The notes under the pieces are model-generated. The model was not told the origin of the DNA and did not search any database. It was given only the letters and a program-made list of their open reading frames with translations. Positions 12,401-27,517 of a stretch of DNA of 64,000 bases are shown one piece after another (position 1 is the stretch's first letter; the number at the start of each line of letters is the position of its first letter). The DNA is taken from positions 11,526,637 through 11,590,636 of the forward strand of contig CM060342.1 in assembly GCA_030674155.1 (NCBI GenBank), in the 5' to 3' direction. This DNA is from Stramonita haemastoma (taxonomy: Eukaryota; Mollusca; Gastropoda; Neogastropoda; Muricidae). The position numbers and the translations under genes were made by a program.

Positions 12401-15400
12401 TCTCCCAGCATCGTATTTTCACAGCTTGAATTATTATCTGAATGTCTGCTGTTGAAGTCCAGGCCTTTCATACATACTTTATAAATTTTTATCTTCTGTA
12501 TTATTGTCATTTTTGATGGATTTTAACACTTCCTTTGAAATCTTTAATTTTATTTATTTATTTTTTTTTACATCAACAAGCACATAAGCTAAATAGCTTC
12601 ATTTGATACCCTGTCTGCTGAAGATGATACATCCCAGCAACACTTTATGTGGACAAAGTTCACTAACAATTGCGCACCTGAGGAGAGAGTTTCCAAGTCT
12701 ACGATTTCAAGGCATTTACAATGAAATATTGGGAATGTTTCTTCCTAGTGTTCTGCAGAAACAAGCCCACTTTTGTCTTTTACTTGTCTCTGTAACACAC
12801 ACGTGTACTCATGCACACACACACACACACATACAACACAGGTGACTGCTGAATGTTGTTATAGGGAATAACATGTATGTCTATGAATAATATCAGGAAG
12901 AGAGGCTCCCATTTGTTCGGATGGCTTCAAATAAGGAAAATAACACAAAGTAAAAGATGTTGTTAGCATTTCATGGGCCAAAACTACTAAATGGAAAGAA
13001 ACATATTTTGATTTACCATTTTCAGCTGGCTGCCGTTTGGATCATAGAAAAGCAACCCATTGTTACACAGACACAATTATGGCTTTGAAATAAAACATTG
13101 CTAAACAAAATAACTTCATGATAGCATAAAGACCAATTCCACTATCTCAAGTAATACGAGTTTTCAGCTAATTTGTCATTCTTTTTTGTTAAAGTTACAC
13201 TTACACTAACTTACAGCCATGTCTTCTAGTATTTAGATCAACCCTGAACTGATAAATCACTGATTAATCCTTAAGTCTGAAGCAAACTAATATCAAACAC
13301 AGCCTTTAAAAATGATCCTCTTCCTGTGTATTAAGCACCTCACTTAGCATTATCAGCTACTCTTGACTTAGAAAACTTCACGGCTTTAAAACAGAGAGAG
13401 AAAAATGGCTTAAAATCTTGTCTGTTCAAAACAAGTTCAGGTGAATCTAAGCCCCTAAATGAATGAATAGAATGAAAAAAAAATCTCTAAGTGAACAGGT
13501 TACCCCTCCAGCAAAAAAAAAAAAAAAAAAGAGTAATGATTAAGATATGGACACATCACACTCCGTTACACGTTTCTTCACACTGTGCACAACGTGGCAG
13601 TGCATGAATAATAACTGGCTGACTCCTGGATGATACATCCCTCTGCCATGATGATGTCGATACACTGGATACACTTTTCCATCATAGATCACAACCGCTA
13701 TGTACAGTGAAATCACAATGCTGCAATAAACAAACCATAATGAAAATCTCTTTTGAAAAAAACAAGGAAAAAAATCTTACGACAAAATATTATTTCATTT
13801 ATCAGCCCTGTCTGCCTGTATTATGATTTCATTTTTAAAACACATAACAGAAATCAAAAATGTAACAAATGTGATGGGAGTTAGCAGTGGACAATTTATT
13901 ATAGTGTCTGTTTTTTTTTGCTCTTCTCATGAGCAAAACCAGAAAGAAAGTTTCAGAGCAAATTACATCCCCTGCACCCCCCCACCCCCGAAAAAAATCC
14001 TGCTATCTTGGTATCAAAAGTAGGAGACTGAAATCCAAAAGACCGAGAGTCGAACCTTCAGATGATCCTTTCAGCAGCCTGTCATATACATCACGATCTT
14101 CTGCAAGCTATTTCCAACATTATGAAAGACATTTAGAGTCCACCTATTCCACTGAATTTGGTAGTTCAATGATCTGTCAAGATCTCTACAAAGTATCTAA
14201 TACAAGAGGGACATTGGTGCTAACAAATCTAAATTAAAACTGCGAAAAGAAGATGCTTAAAATGAAATAACATGTAAAACATATTTCTCATAGTTACAAG
14301 GACCCCCCCCCCCCCCCCCCCCCCACCACATCCAATCATTTGGCAATAGTAACACCAGTACCAGAACCACCAGTTCCCCCTCCCACATATTCCCCAAAGA
14401 CTAAATCAATCAGGAGATTAAAAAGCACATTCAGTTAAAGAAACAGCAAACAGTAGACTGAAGAACAATCACAATCAATTCTGTGGACAGTAGAAAGATA
14501 GGTAGTAACTCTATGCGAGTCACGATTTATATTTTTCCTGAAATAATGGAGGTACACCAACTGCATTTACTTTTAGCCTAGACATTTTCAAAACTGCCTC
14601 TATTTTATCCAGTCACATGGCTATAGGCATACTGCTGGAAAAAAAGATTTATTAAATGAAATCCTGAAGAGATAACAAAAAAATATTTGATTCCAAACAG
14701 CAAACCTTACAACTTCTTCATGAACATAAAACCAACATCAAAATCAAGAAAACAAACACAATCAAAACCACCATAGTAAAGGTTATATTTCTTGGCAAGA
14801 GAAAAACAAAAGTCATGGAATGAGCAAAAAAGTAGAAAAAAAAAACACCAGTCAGTCAACATGAAACGAAACAAAAACCTCAGCTGGAAAAAAAAGACAA
14901 ACTTAAATGAGTGGATAGAAATGTGATCATATCAAATCAGAAAAAAAAAACATACTCCATCTCGTAACAGTTTGACAAATAACTGACTTAAAACACCATA
15001 GCCAATTCCACAGTGTCTGTCCTGTAAATCTTCTCCACAAATGCTGAGGTCAGCTTTACAAACATGACTGGACCATAAGAACAGAGTTCTATGACAGCTA
15101 AACATGACTTAACCTTTTTGACTATTCAGACACTGCAGATTTTGTTCCCACACACATACTCGCACATTCCCTCTCTCTTGAATGCATGCATACTTTCTCT
15201 TTTTCTCCCCCCCCCCTGCTCCCTTCTCTCTTATGAACATACCACAGATGAGCGGTGGGGAAAAAATGGGGAAGAATAAACATGACTAAAGCAAACAAAG
15301 TGTGATGGAAAGGGGAATAAGACATGAAAAATTCACTCTGCCATATTGTCTTTGACATAAAAGTATGCTTCTTTGATAAAAACAATCGATTATATACGTT

Positions 15401-17741
15401 GATGAGGCTGTAACAAAACCCATTTACCACACGTCGAGGTGCCAATATGCTGTTTGATATATATGTATGTCTAATAAATGTAAAAACCCAATAACTACAT
15501 CCACCTCTTTCCTGCTTTAAGATATGTGTGCTACTTGTGTATCATTGAGCATTTTCCATCTCTTCATAGTCTACTGGTAATAAACGACTGAATATATTCA
15601 CTCCTTTACATTTTTATCAAACCATCCTCTGTAACTCGCAAGAGACTGTTTGACACAAACAAGAATGACAAGGAGGAAGAAAAGAAGACTCCATTACAGT
15701 CACAAAATAATCTGGATGATAAACAACTGAAGGTAAAAAGAGGACAACATAATATCACAGTCACAGGTTTGGTCCCTGTACCTCCAAGGAGAAGCCCCGT
15801 GGAGATATATATATATACACACCTATATACATATATATATATATACCTCCCAAAGTCCAGAACCCTTGTTCACCAAATCCGAAGACGTAGCCCCCATCTT
15901 CATGGTCGATTGGAAGATCTCGTACTCACAACTCTTGCACAAAAAAAAAAAAAAAAAAGACACCACCCCCCACCTTCAGGTAAAATGTCTTCTTTGCAAG
16001 ACAACTGCCCTCGTTTATGAGCTGAGAATAGTTCAGGCCTCTTCTTCCCCCTTTATAGCCCAGTTTAAAATCAAGCACTAAAATAATGAGTATTTGTCGT
16101 TTTTCTTTCAGTTGACAGTGACACAGGTGATAAGATACCTAAAGAATGAGTAAATGTTCAAACTTTTTAGGCTTTAATGGTTTTACCACATGTGACAAAT
16201 TGAGTGATTTTGAATTTTTAACTGGCCAAATATAAACTGTTCTGAATTAGAAGAGCCTGGCCATATTTTCGGAAAATGCAAGTGTGTAGTCCTGTCTTGG
16301 AACTATGTGTGTTTATGGCTAAGAACTGTGAAATGCTTACAGCCTCTTACACAGGAAATGCACAACATAAGAAGTAATGTGCTTTTTATTCATCCTAGTC
16401 TTCAGTACTTATGAATAGCACAGAGCGTGATATAACAGCAGCAACTTCTGAAGTGGTGTAGTTTATGCACACTTACTAACACATCTCTCTGTAACTAAGC
16501 AAGAAAAGAGAATGAATGTGAGCGTTCAGCTGACTGATATGAAAAAACTGAACTTCTGCTTTTTAATCGTCTAATCTCGTTTTCCAGTATCACTTGTAAC
16601 TGTTAACATCGGGTTAAAATTATGTGATCTTTTCTGAAACACTGTGAACAAATTTATATAAGTCTCATGACAGTGTTGATGTAAAGCCTTCCACATATTG
16701 TAGGAAACATTTTTGGGTTTTTTGCTTTGTCGGTGATTTTTTCTTCCTAAAAATTTTTATTTCAAAATGTGTGCATTACCAAATGTTAGTATGTTACCAA
16801 AAACAAAGCTGTTACCGCAATATTTACAAGAAAAAAAACGTTATCACACAAATCTAAAAAATGATCCCTGAGGTTCTTAAATTGTTCTGATAAAAAGACT
16901 ACGAAATCCTTAGGGAAACATCGTGTCTGTGACAGTTAGATGCTCTGATGATAGCTGTAGACAATGACTGACGGCAGTATGTAACATATCATACAGATAA
17001 GCTGATATGCTAACAGACCAACAAGTCGCCATCCAGCTACAGAACAGTTGCAGTTAGTTACGTCTGCCCCCTTTTCTTCATGTAAGCCTTCTATTTGCTT
17101 AGTGTTAATTATGTGAACATACAGGGCTTGACAACCCCACCCCCCAAAAAAAAATTTTATCATGAAGTTGATGTGATCGATGTGGCACAAGTACCTTGCT
17201 CCTCAGCCTGATATGTCGACATTGTAAAAAAATCCTTGCAGTTCAACAACGAGCCAACATACTGTTCAAGTTCCTTTGAAGCTGAGGTCACTGAAACACA
17301 AGTCTCTCTGTTGATCATTTGTCGTAGCTGACACTGTCACCCATCACATCAACCGACACTTTGGCACAGGAGTGTACATACTGATCCAACTGCCGCAACA
17401 TTCTGTCACAATGAAGAGCGTGAAGTTGTCCAACTCATAAAGAGCCTGATGGCATCCACCTAAAATCTAGCATCAGTCACAACTATCCCCCCCCCTTCCC
17501 CCCTCCCCCAACCTTTCTCCCACTCAAGTCCACCATGACGATGTCAAAGGTCATCCTCGCTTTCCCATAATGCCACAGAAGGCAGGAAGCAGGAGGCCAA
17601 AGATTCGTCGTTGGCGAGGGGGGTGGAGGCACTTGAGGAGGAGGAGGAGGAGGACAGCCACAGACAGTGATGAGGGTGGTGATGGTGGCAGGGGTGTGGT
17701 GGGGGGTGGGGGGTGAGTCGGAGTCGTCAAACAAGGGCAGG
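9427..17741 (-). other. Probable long 3' UTR or flank of RILPL
   Basis: After the stop there is no further exon-like sequence in 8.3 kb. The minus strand is T-rich with many AT-rich homopolymers. A poly(A) signal on the minus strand lies at 9421-9426, followed by a GT-rich stretch including a (GT) repeat. Further AATAAA-like signals occur nearer the stop, for example at about 10.17 and 16.39 kb, so the real end is undetermined. A degraded LINE fragment (12.15-12.47 kb) and poly-G/poly-C tracts near 10.58, 10.66 and 14.3 kb lie inside. Confidence 0.35.
12150..12470 (-). mobile_element. Degraded LINE fragment (reverse-transcriptase ORF C terminus)
   Basis: The minus strand encodes KLKWYGHVTRSDSLSNIILQ, then GIVHGGRVRDREK, with an upstream NEEVKEPI-type segment in another frame. 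This matches the C-terminal (K)WYGHVxRSxxLxKxILQGxVxGGRxRGR block common in non-LTR retrotransposons, with frame shifts. A better-preserved relative lies at 42071-42290. Confidence 0.7.
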
Positions 17742-17817
17742 TTATTTGGCAAACGTCTGGGACCGGCGGGTCTTGCCCCGAGGTGGAGAGGGACCATCCC
17801 GAAACAAAAAACTGAAG
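17742..17817 (-). CDS. RILPL1: RILPL exon 9 (C terminus and stop)
   Basis: The acceptor follows a strong pyrimidine tract ending TTTTCCAG|C. The exon completes F398 and reads FSFLFRDGPSPPRGKTRR, then SQTFAK and TAA. FSFLFRD corresponds to LFSFFSRD of vertebrate RILPL1, and the phase matches exon 8. A longer proline-rich frame overlaps it, but that frame is not the spliced one. Confidence 0.88.
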
Positions 17818-20027
17818 CTGGAAAAGAAAAGAACAGAGAAAACACGGCAGTTACAATAACGATTTCCCGAAGTCAGAATGCAGCTACCTTAATGGTTGCT
17901 ACAACAAAATCTTGCTGTTGGTGTACTTCAGAGTCTAGCTGAGGAAGAAAAAAAAAAAAAAAAAGGAAATAAATGACTGGTTTCGTTCATTTATATTTTT
18001 CTGTTATGTCCTTTCTCTTTTAACGATCACATCTTCTTGATTTAGAAAAAGTTTTCCTAGCAAATCTCTTGTAATATTTTGTCGGCAGACTCAAAATTCT
18101 GTCTACCCCCCCCCCCCCCCATTTTTTTTCTCTCCTGGTGCATTCTGTACTATTTTCTCCTTGTCTTTATCATCTGTCCCTCATTTCTAGTAGTCTCCTT
18201 GTACCTAACAGAAACCTGGAATAGAGGAAAAACGTGAGGTATCATCACAAAGAACACACAAAAGATGGCATGCAGTCCATGAAATATTCACACGGTGCGA
18301 GATACATGATGCTGTGCAATCGTGGGATGTCACACTTAAAAAAAACACACAAAAAACCCCCAATAATTCTAAATCTAGTTTATTCTGTGCCCCTCCCCCC
18401 CACCTCCCTCCCCTCTCCCCCAAAAGGGAAAAATACACACCAAACACTGTTCAATCTAACTGGGACTACACATAAAAAAAGCACATAAATGAACTGTAGA
18501 CTGCCCTAAACAATTACCCTTTCCTGGCCCCATAACAGTAAATTCCTTTTTTTTTACTCTCCAGTTCCCACCACTGATGTCATGAGATCAGATACAAAAA
18601 CTTCCAAATCTTGGTTACATCAAGTGCTTCTTCCTTCCATCCTGATAAAACAACTGATGTAGATGAGAAAATGAAAAAGACAAGACAACGCAAATACTGT
18701 AGTAAAACAGCACACACACAAAACGCAACAAAACGACACTTGAGGTTTCACACAAAACAGCATCAAGAGAAAGAAAAAGACATTTGAAGCCACTCGAACA
18801 CAGCCTGTTCTTGCACACACACACACGGGACTTCATGTAAAAAAGCACAAAGTGCTTATTCCATTATCCTCAAAATAAAATGAATTTAAAAAAAACAAAA
18901 CAAAACAAAAGTGTATCTCTGTGCTTAGTCTTGGTACTACAAAGAATCGTTTACAATCTACAAAATAATCGAACACAGTCTATTTTTGCCAGTCACAGAC
19001 TGAGGTGAAGGCACAGAAACTTATTCCTGTGCACATTTTGATCTGAAAGCAAACTCTGTTCTGCTTTGTTGTGGGTCACAGACATAACTGACCATACATT
19101 CAGCATCTATAAGCAATATAAACACAACACAGGGTAAGCACCAGGGAAAAGGCCTAAGATGCTAAAAAAACTATAAAAAATGATCCTACCTCCCCCATTC
19201 CACCCTCCTCCTTCCCTTCGTTACCATACACACACAAAAGCAGATTCATTTTAAACAAAATTTAAACTTTTCCATTGTTGTTTGTTAATCTAGGTCTTTT
19301 TTTTGCAACCTTTCAATCAATACTGTAGTTTGTATGTAAAGACAACTTTTCGATTAAAAAAAAAACCAAAACTAAAAAACACCACCCAACTAAAAACAAA
19401 AAAACACTGGATCTAAAATGGTTGTCCAGTGAAATTTTCAATAAAAAAAAATCTGTACGTAGAGGATTTTCGAGTTTAAAAATAGCCGATCAAGGATTCC
19501 TTTTTTCTTTATTTTAAAGTAAAAATGTACAGAAGATTTTCTTAGAAAAAAAAATTACACAATCTTTCAATATTTTTCAGAACTGATTAGGATGAAATCC
19601 TTTTCTTTCCCTTACATCAGCCCCACTGCCACAACTCATAGCTGTTCAAACTCCGTTTTCAGGGAAAAGTGTGTTTTAGGGTTGTGCGTGCAGGCTGAAG
19701 CAGGCTTTAGCAGGCTGCCTTACAGGCAGGCAGCAGGCAGGAAGGAGGTGAAGCAATAGCAGTAGCAGACTGCCTTTACCTTCAACACACCCAAACCCCT
19801 GCTCACAAGGCGCTCTCGCATTCAATACATTGCAGTTTCTTCCTTCGGCTCTGCTTCAGCTCTGGCTTACGCTCAGTTAAGGTTTTCATGGGTAGAGACA
19901 TGGCGACGCGGTTTGTTTCTGAGGGGGCGACTATCCGACCCCTCCCCCATCACCAGATCTACCCCCACCTCCATCAGGGAGAGGAATCTGGAAACGTCAC
20001 ACACACTGTCCCTTCTGTGTCCATTTC

Positions 20028-20060
<33 letters not shown>

Positions 20061-20803
20061 TGTATTGATGATACAATTTTAACGTATATTTATTCTCAAA
20101 ATTAAACATGTTTTTAAGTATGGCACTTTTTCATAGATTTTTTTACCCACACTGGTTTTTATGACCATTTTTTCCCTCCATAAAAAAGATAGCTGTACTC
20201 TTTTCAGGGAAGTGCTTGCAGCATCTATACATGTGCTTTTTGTACATCGGCTAACCTATTAGATAACAGAGACCTTTCATATATATACATCCAATTATTC
20301 AGAGTAAATCATTGTTTGCCCTACATATCTTCTTTCAAATGTGGTAGCTAGACAGCCCCTTAACTGGAAACCTCAGCTGGGATGTAAATTTTACCACAAC
20401 AACATGTGGCAGGAAGATCTCTAAGATAACAAACCCTCTCGCAATACATGTACCATTTTTTTCCCTATGCTAGTGTAATAAAAGGTCAAAAGCTTTTATG
20501 TTAAAAACTAACTACAACCCCCCGCCCCCCCCCCAAGAAAAAAAACAACAAAAACATGTGCATGCAGCAAAAATTCACAAAATAGTCACAACACTGAAAT
20601 CTCCAAAACCTGCTAATTTAACAGTACTGTAACTGCACAAAAAGATTTCACAACACACTAAGGCACAGAAGGACAAAACAACAGAAATGGATGGGGCAAA
20701 ACAAAAAAGTCAATATATGAATTGGTCTATACAACAAGTGCACTTTCAGTCTCTATCAAAAGTGACATCTTGACTTCGTGTGCGACAAACTGGACATCAA
20801 CTC

Positions 20804-20878
<75 letters not shown>

Positions 20879-22038
20879 TACTATTGACAACAGAAAACTT
20901 GCCCAAAAATGTATACACAAAAAACAGAAGAGATGTTCCCCTCTTGTGCAAAACAGCATCAAATGGGAGGAAAAGAACTGAAAAAAAGTCTTGCAACTTA
21001 AGTACATATCCTGTCTCTAAAACTTCAGGAAACTATATACACTCAAAATGAAAACTCAAAATGAGAATCTGAAATAAGAAGAAAAAAAAAATGCCACAGA
21101 ATTGTACAGACAACAACATCGATCACTGAAAACTGATCATGAAAAACATGAGAGACCGGGAGACGACAGCTATCCACCCAGTTTACCCTATTAGGTGTGA
21201 GGTTTAGAAGTTTAAAGGTGGCAGATCCAGATTGTCCAATAGCTGCTGGAAGCTACAAGGACACAAAGATTGTCACACTTCAATCATACCCCTGGTTTCC
21301 CTAGGACACAAAGATTGTCACACTTCAATCAACCCTTCTAATCATTGGCTTATAGGACACAAAAACTGTCACAGATCAGTTAAAAAAAAAAAAGCTATTT
21401 CCTTTCAAAACACACAGATTGTTACAAGACACACAGATTGTTACATTTCCATCAAACCTTTTAAAACTGTTTCTTTACAAGCCATCATCAAACATCCTGG
21501 CCCAGCTGTGTCAGTTATTGATGTCAGCTAAGTGCTGCAGCCTACATTAACATGTTGTTATGGTGTAAAATGTTACGTTGAGATTGTCTTCGCCATGACA
21601 ACTCTTAACACAACAACCTGCACTCTCTTTCAAAGGAGAAAAAAATCCTTTGAAGCTGGAGCATGGCTGCCTACCCAGCAAGGTATTTGAAAACAGTCAT
21701 ACAACACAAAACCTCTCACCCAGTGTGTACTTACGGTCTCACAGCGATTCCTAGGACTGAGCAGTGATTCAGAGTGTATATTCTGGGCGACCCCTGGGGT
21801 GCAAAGCTGGGAAATGTGCAACAACAACAACAATCAAACCTTTTTAGTCCATTTCCCTAATGACACAAAGGAATTCACTGTTCAAAGTTTTGGGCTATTT
21901 CCAAAGGATTGTCACCGTTCAATCAAACAATTTTCACGTTTTCTCTACAAGGACAAAACACAAGGATTGTCTTCAGGACACAAAAAGGATTGTAACAGTT
22001 TAAACATTTAAGCTGTTTTCCTATAAGACTGAGATCAC

Positions 22039-22105
<67 letters not shown>

Positions 22106-22220
22106 CCAGACAGTTTCAGTTCTGTAAGCTTTTTCGCAGAGTTGTATTATAGTATAGATTACACTGTAGAGGTCTGCAAAAAACTAAAACAGATGCCTTA
22201 CCAGCTTTGCATTAATGTCA

Positions 22221-22294
<74 letters not shown>

Positions 22295-25200
22295 CCACAC
22301 AAATAATGTAGAACAATACAGCAAGAACAGATGATAACAGACAAACAGTTGAGAATGTGAGACGTCAAGAAACACAGCAATCAATATGCATATATATACA
22401 GATCAATGTTATCCAATACTCACAACTTCCTTATGCCAGACTCCTTGGGGCCAAAGACCTTTTCTTCAGGTTCCTTGTTGATGGGGCCGTACACTGGGAG
22501 CTCCTCTCCCAAGTAGGACGATTTGCTGCACAGACATGGTCAGATATTTTGTCACCAAAACGTGAGAGCACCAATCACCATGGCGTAAACCACAGCAAAA
22601 TATGTAACGCAGGATCACAGCACGTACGATGAATGCGTAAGCGCGCTTCCATGCGTGTGCTCATGTCGCACGCAGAAAGGAGGGGCAAAGAGATGGAGAG
22701 TGAAGAAATACAGTGAATATATATACCTGGAGTGTGCAAGTCCTAGTAAGTGAGTCTGTAAGCACATGCGATACGTTTCTCCTACTACACCACACGAAAC
22801 ATGACTTAGGGCAAAGAAAACTTTGCCACAGAAGGTATCTTCAGGAAATGGCAGAAAAATAGGTTGATGAGAAACGAAACCAGCATCGACACTGGCAATG
22901 GAGATAAGTGCCAACAACTCATCTGCCACACCAGGCCTTGGTGTTTAGTTTCTGTCACTTTCATCCAATAGCCCTTACTAGGAGTGGAGTCAGTACTGAT
23001 GTTAACTCCAGGGTAAAATTCCCTAAAACGGGTGCCTCACTCTGTGTTGGTTTGAACCTGGCTGTCAGATAACGAGCGCAATGCTTAACTGCTAGGCTAC
23101 CCCGCCCCCTTGAATTATTGTGAATATATTTGTTTTTCTTAGCTCACAACACTCACAGCCTACAGCAATCTGCACATGCTGATACTTGCATACTTATATT
23201 ACAGACATACCCACACATGCATACATGCGCCTCATCTTCAGGATTAACATAATACACAAATACAAACCAATACTGAAATCACATGACAGCATTTTGGTAT
23301 TGAAGCAGATTCATGAAAAAGCCACTTTTTCAAAGAAATGCTCTGGTTAAGATTTTCATTCCTTTAAAAAGAAAAAAATTGAAAAAAAAGAGTAGGAACT
23401 TTTGTCAGTGCATCAATCTTAAAAACAAAGCAACCCCTCCATCCCCAAAAGGCCCCAACCATGCTTTCAATAAATGACATGCAAATAAAAAAATTGTTAG
23501 AATAGCATGCTACCTGACATAAAAACAACATTTATAAAAAGCATACACATGCACACATCTCCAAATTCATCCACCATGTTTGCTTTTATGCTCAAACATT
23601 CAAGCACGCAAAGTGAAATATTTGATCTCACTTTCTATCCCATGCATTAAATGTACACAAATTACCAGTTTCAAAACTCAACAGTAAAGTGTTTACATAA
23701 AATATATATATATATATATGTAAACAGTATAGTTCACGTCTTTATCAATAAAAAATGATAATGGGGGAAACCGTTCCAACAATGAGGTGTCTGTTGTCTT
23801 TTTTTGTACACAGCAGCTCTGAAAGTGGCAAGTCCCCCCCCCCCCCCCCCCCCCCCAACCCATCTATTCACTAATGGTCTTGAGAACATAATTGTGCAAT
23901 ACCTTTTACCTGGACAAAAGTATCAAATGTTTGTCTGTCATTCAGACCAGTATATATTCTTACTGATTTTTGCGAGTCTTGTCATATCATGTTGTGACCT
24001 AACCCAATTTCTCTAAAGTTTCCTAAGTGTTTTCACTGCTTCAGATGGCTAGGTTCAGCGTCCAATTACAGCAGCTCACTTGCAATTCTGGTCTTCAGTG
24101 GTTTGCAAATGTTCTTTTTACAAGTATCTCTATTTCAAACCACTTTTTTCCTTGATACAAAGCAGATAAATGCAGGAAAGAGGACACATGTGCTGTAAAG
24201 AGATATCAAGTCAAACTGACACTATTGTTTCATATTTTCCTCACAGGAAATGTTTGTGAGGAAGAGGGAGACAAAGACCTGACTGACAAACTGGCAACAG
24301 TTCATTTTATTTGGGTCACTTTTTTCTTCTTTTTTTTTCAAATTTAATCTTTGCCATGAGAGTTCAAAACTGGCTCAGGCCAAAAGTTACATCATCTATT
24401 GATGTAAGCTAAGCGCCGAGGCCTACATTAACTTCTTGCTATATTGTGAAATGGTATGATGAGATTGTCTTCAGCAATGAAAAGCTCTTAGCGTAACAAC
24501 CTGCACTCTCCTTCAAAGGAGAAAAAATCCTCAAAGTATGGCTACTGATGGAGTGAGGTATTTGAAAAGAGCACATACACGCACAAACTTCTCATCCAGT
24601 GTGGTTCTTACAATCTCACAGTCACAATGATTCCCAGGTAGGATGAGTGAGTCAGAGAGCATGTTTTGGGTGCCCCCCCCAAAGCTGGGGATTGCCCCAA
24701 ACCACCAACACATGCCTGCATGAAGGTATGCATGGTTCTTTAAGTGTATGTGCAACACTTGTGCTAAAGTTCGTGTAGTAATCTGTGTTCAAATTTTTCT
24801 CCACTTTGTTTTCAACACAAAGAATAAGACAAGCACAAAGTAACAAAAGGAAGACCGAAAAAGACAAAACAAACAACAAAAACCCACACACAAAAGGAAG
24901 AAGGGGCATAGGGGGGGGAAAAAGACCAAACACAAACATTAAAATACATTCAGACATACACACTGAATTCCAGGGCTGCAAGTGACTACACGGTCAAAAG
25001 CAAGTAAATTCTGGTGGAATTTTTTTTTGGGGGGAGGGAGGGGGGGGGGGGAATCACACTGCCAAAACAGGGAGTTATCCATATGCCTAGGTCTGTCTAA
25101 AGGGAAGAACAAACATTTTCAGATATTTGAATAGAGAGATTACCCCCCCACCCCCAAAAAAACCCCCCACCCCACCCCAAGCGAAAGCAAAAAACATTTT

Positions 25201-27057
25201 GCACGAAACAATCAGAAGTTCAGAAGTTGTAACCAAACAGCATGGATGGTGTGGCTGCTCTCACTTAGTTATCTATCTGCTTTTGCTTGTCCAACCATGA
25301 ATAACTCTGTGTATGAGCTAAATATTAATTGTATTCATATATGGCACATACTGGAAAGAAACCCTACCATTAGGCAATTTCTGTCTTAGAATCAGACATT
25401 ACCCCCCCCCCTCCCTTCCCCCTCAAAATTACTGAGAGTCGGATGACCACAGTATACTGAAATTTCATTTGGAATACTGAAAAACATTTACGTGAAGTGG
25501 ATGGTTGAGCAGTCATCTCCAGTTCATCACTAAAAAGCAGATACATTTCTGAATATCCAGACACACTTGCATCCCTGGAGGTTTTTTTTTTTTTTTTTTT
25601 AAATATGTTTTATCATCAACAGATACATGAAGGAGTTTGCACACAACAAGTACACAGGTACACATGATACAATCTTCATGAACGCATGATGAACACATGA
25701 TGAACACAGCCCAAAACACGCCACTTACTCTTCATCCCCCTCTTCCTCCTCTTCGCCCGACTCGCTTGAAAACAGAAGACAGAGCACATAGGCAACAAGC
25801 AAACAACGCCAGTGTTAAATGAAAAATGACAAAAAAGCGCAAAGTAACCACAATGTGTGATGTAAAAACAGCTTACACAAGTGGCAAAGACACAGGCCGC
25901 CATGGCATGGCACAGTGGTTAGCACCTTCGGTTACTAGCTGGAAGGTTGTGAATTCGAATCCCCTAACAGTCAGAGTTACTGAGTTTTGGGGGAACTCTG
26001 GCCAGCACCTACCCAGAGTGAGTGTGTTGTGGGTTCACTGGAAAGACTGGACCATACAGTCGAGCTTAATCCACTTTACGAATGCGACTTTGAGAGTGTT
26101 GCTCTAACACTGCAGGTGTCTGCATCTCTCGGGCCTGGTTGACGTTGGGTATATTATGGTAGGAAGCATTGAGTTGAGCCCTGTCAAGTAGTCTTAAAGC
26201 AGATGTACTTCCATAGCAACATTGATTAATCATCCTCATCACCTTGATCATCCTACAATTTAAGAAAATTGTCTCTGATTGGTGGCCCTGGTTGCTCTGG
26301 TCTCATGATAACAGTCTTGGTTTCCCATACACTCCTGTGCCTGTGGTGAGTTTGTGTCAAAGCCTCTGGGGTTGGAGGTTCATGGTACAAGGTCATTGAA
26401 GGGCTGTTGTGGTGGTCACCACCCCCGATAGGTGTCTCACTCAGTCTGGCTCCACAACTGAGCTAATACTGTTGTTAGTAGGGGGCTTGGTAGGTGGGGT
26501 TCTGTGTATGTTAGCACAGAACAGGCAACACTGAACACCACCAAAGTGACCCAGCTGCAATGCAGGGCCTCTGGCCAGTTGTTCCACAGTGGCTTAATAA
26601 TACTGATAGGCTCCCTGTCAACTTCTGACCCTGAGGATGTGACATGTGGCAAGTGCTTTGATTTGTTTACTTTACAAGATTCAGCACTGTAGATATAAAT
26701 TCCATATATTATTATTATTATGATGAGCCAGCGTATTTTATTTATTTCTTCTTTTACATTGAGGATAATGGACTAATGGGTATAATGTATAATGAGTATT
26801 TTATTTATTTATTTATCTAATTCTTTTATATTGAGGATAATGGTATGGCTGGGCTAGTGAGATTGGAATGAGCGAGATGGGAACAGCAGGACAGGACCAG
26901 AACAGAAGATGAGGCAGCCAAAAAAACAAAAAAACAAAAGTAGTAGGAAAGATACACAGCACAATATCCAGACTCAATGCATACAAAAAGCATGTAGTAA
27001 AATATCAACCCCCTTGTTTGGTCATTTTTGTTTGTAAACATGAGTCACAGACCACAC

Positions 27058-27093
<36 letters not shown>

Positions 27094-27136
27094 ACACACA
27101 CAAACACACACACACCACACACACACACACACACGG

Positions 27137-27180
<44 letters not shown>

Positions 27181-27192
27181 ACCACACACACA

Positions 27193-27238
<46 letters not shown>

Positions 27239-27434
27239 CACACACACACACACAGACACACACACAACACACACACACACACACACACACAACACACACA
27301 CACACAGACAGTCAGTTACTGAGTTATCAGACAGTCAGCTGTTGCCAACAGGTTACTCACCCACAAAAAATGCATGAAATACATTAATCTTTCCTAATGT
27401 GAGGAAGTCAATGAGATGAATTAACACATATTGG

Positions 27435-27517
<83 letters not shown>

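Larger units (their letters stand above)
17818..22423 (-). other. RILPL intron 8
   Basis: Contains poly-C tracts, a 72-base AT repeat (20805-20876), a (CA)n block (22041-22101), another (CA)n (22223-22292), the 21.2-kb minisatellite and family-D copy 1. No further exon seen. Confidence 0.75.
22526..25728 (-). other. RILPL intron 7
   Basis: Contains the family-C head (22955-23113), poly-C at 23836, family-D copy 2 and poly-C/poly-G tracts. No exon seen. Confidence 0.75.

Noticed and set aside
17483..17845. 120-codon proline-rich minus-strand frame
   Set aside because: It overlaps RILPL exon 9 in another frame. Splicing phase and homology select the shorter frame ending SQTFAK.
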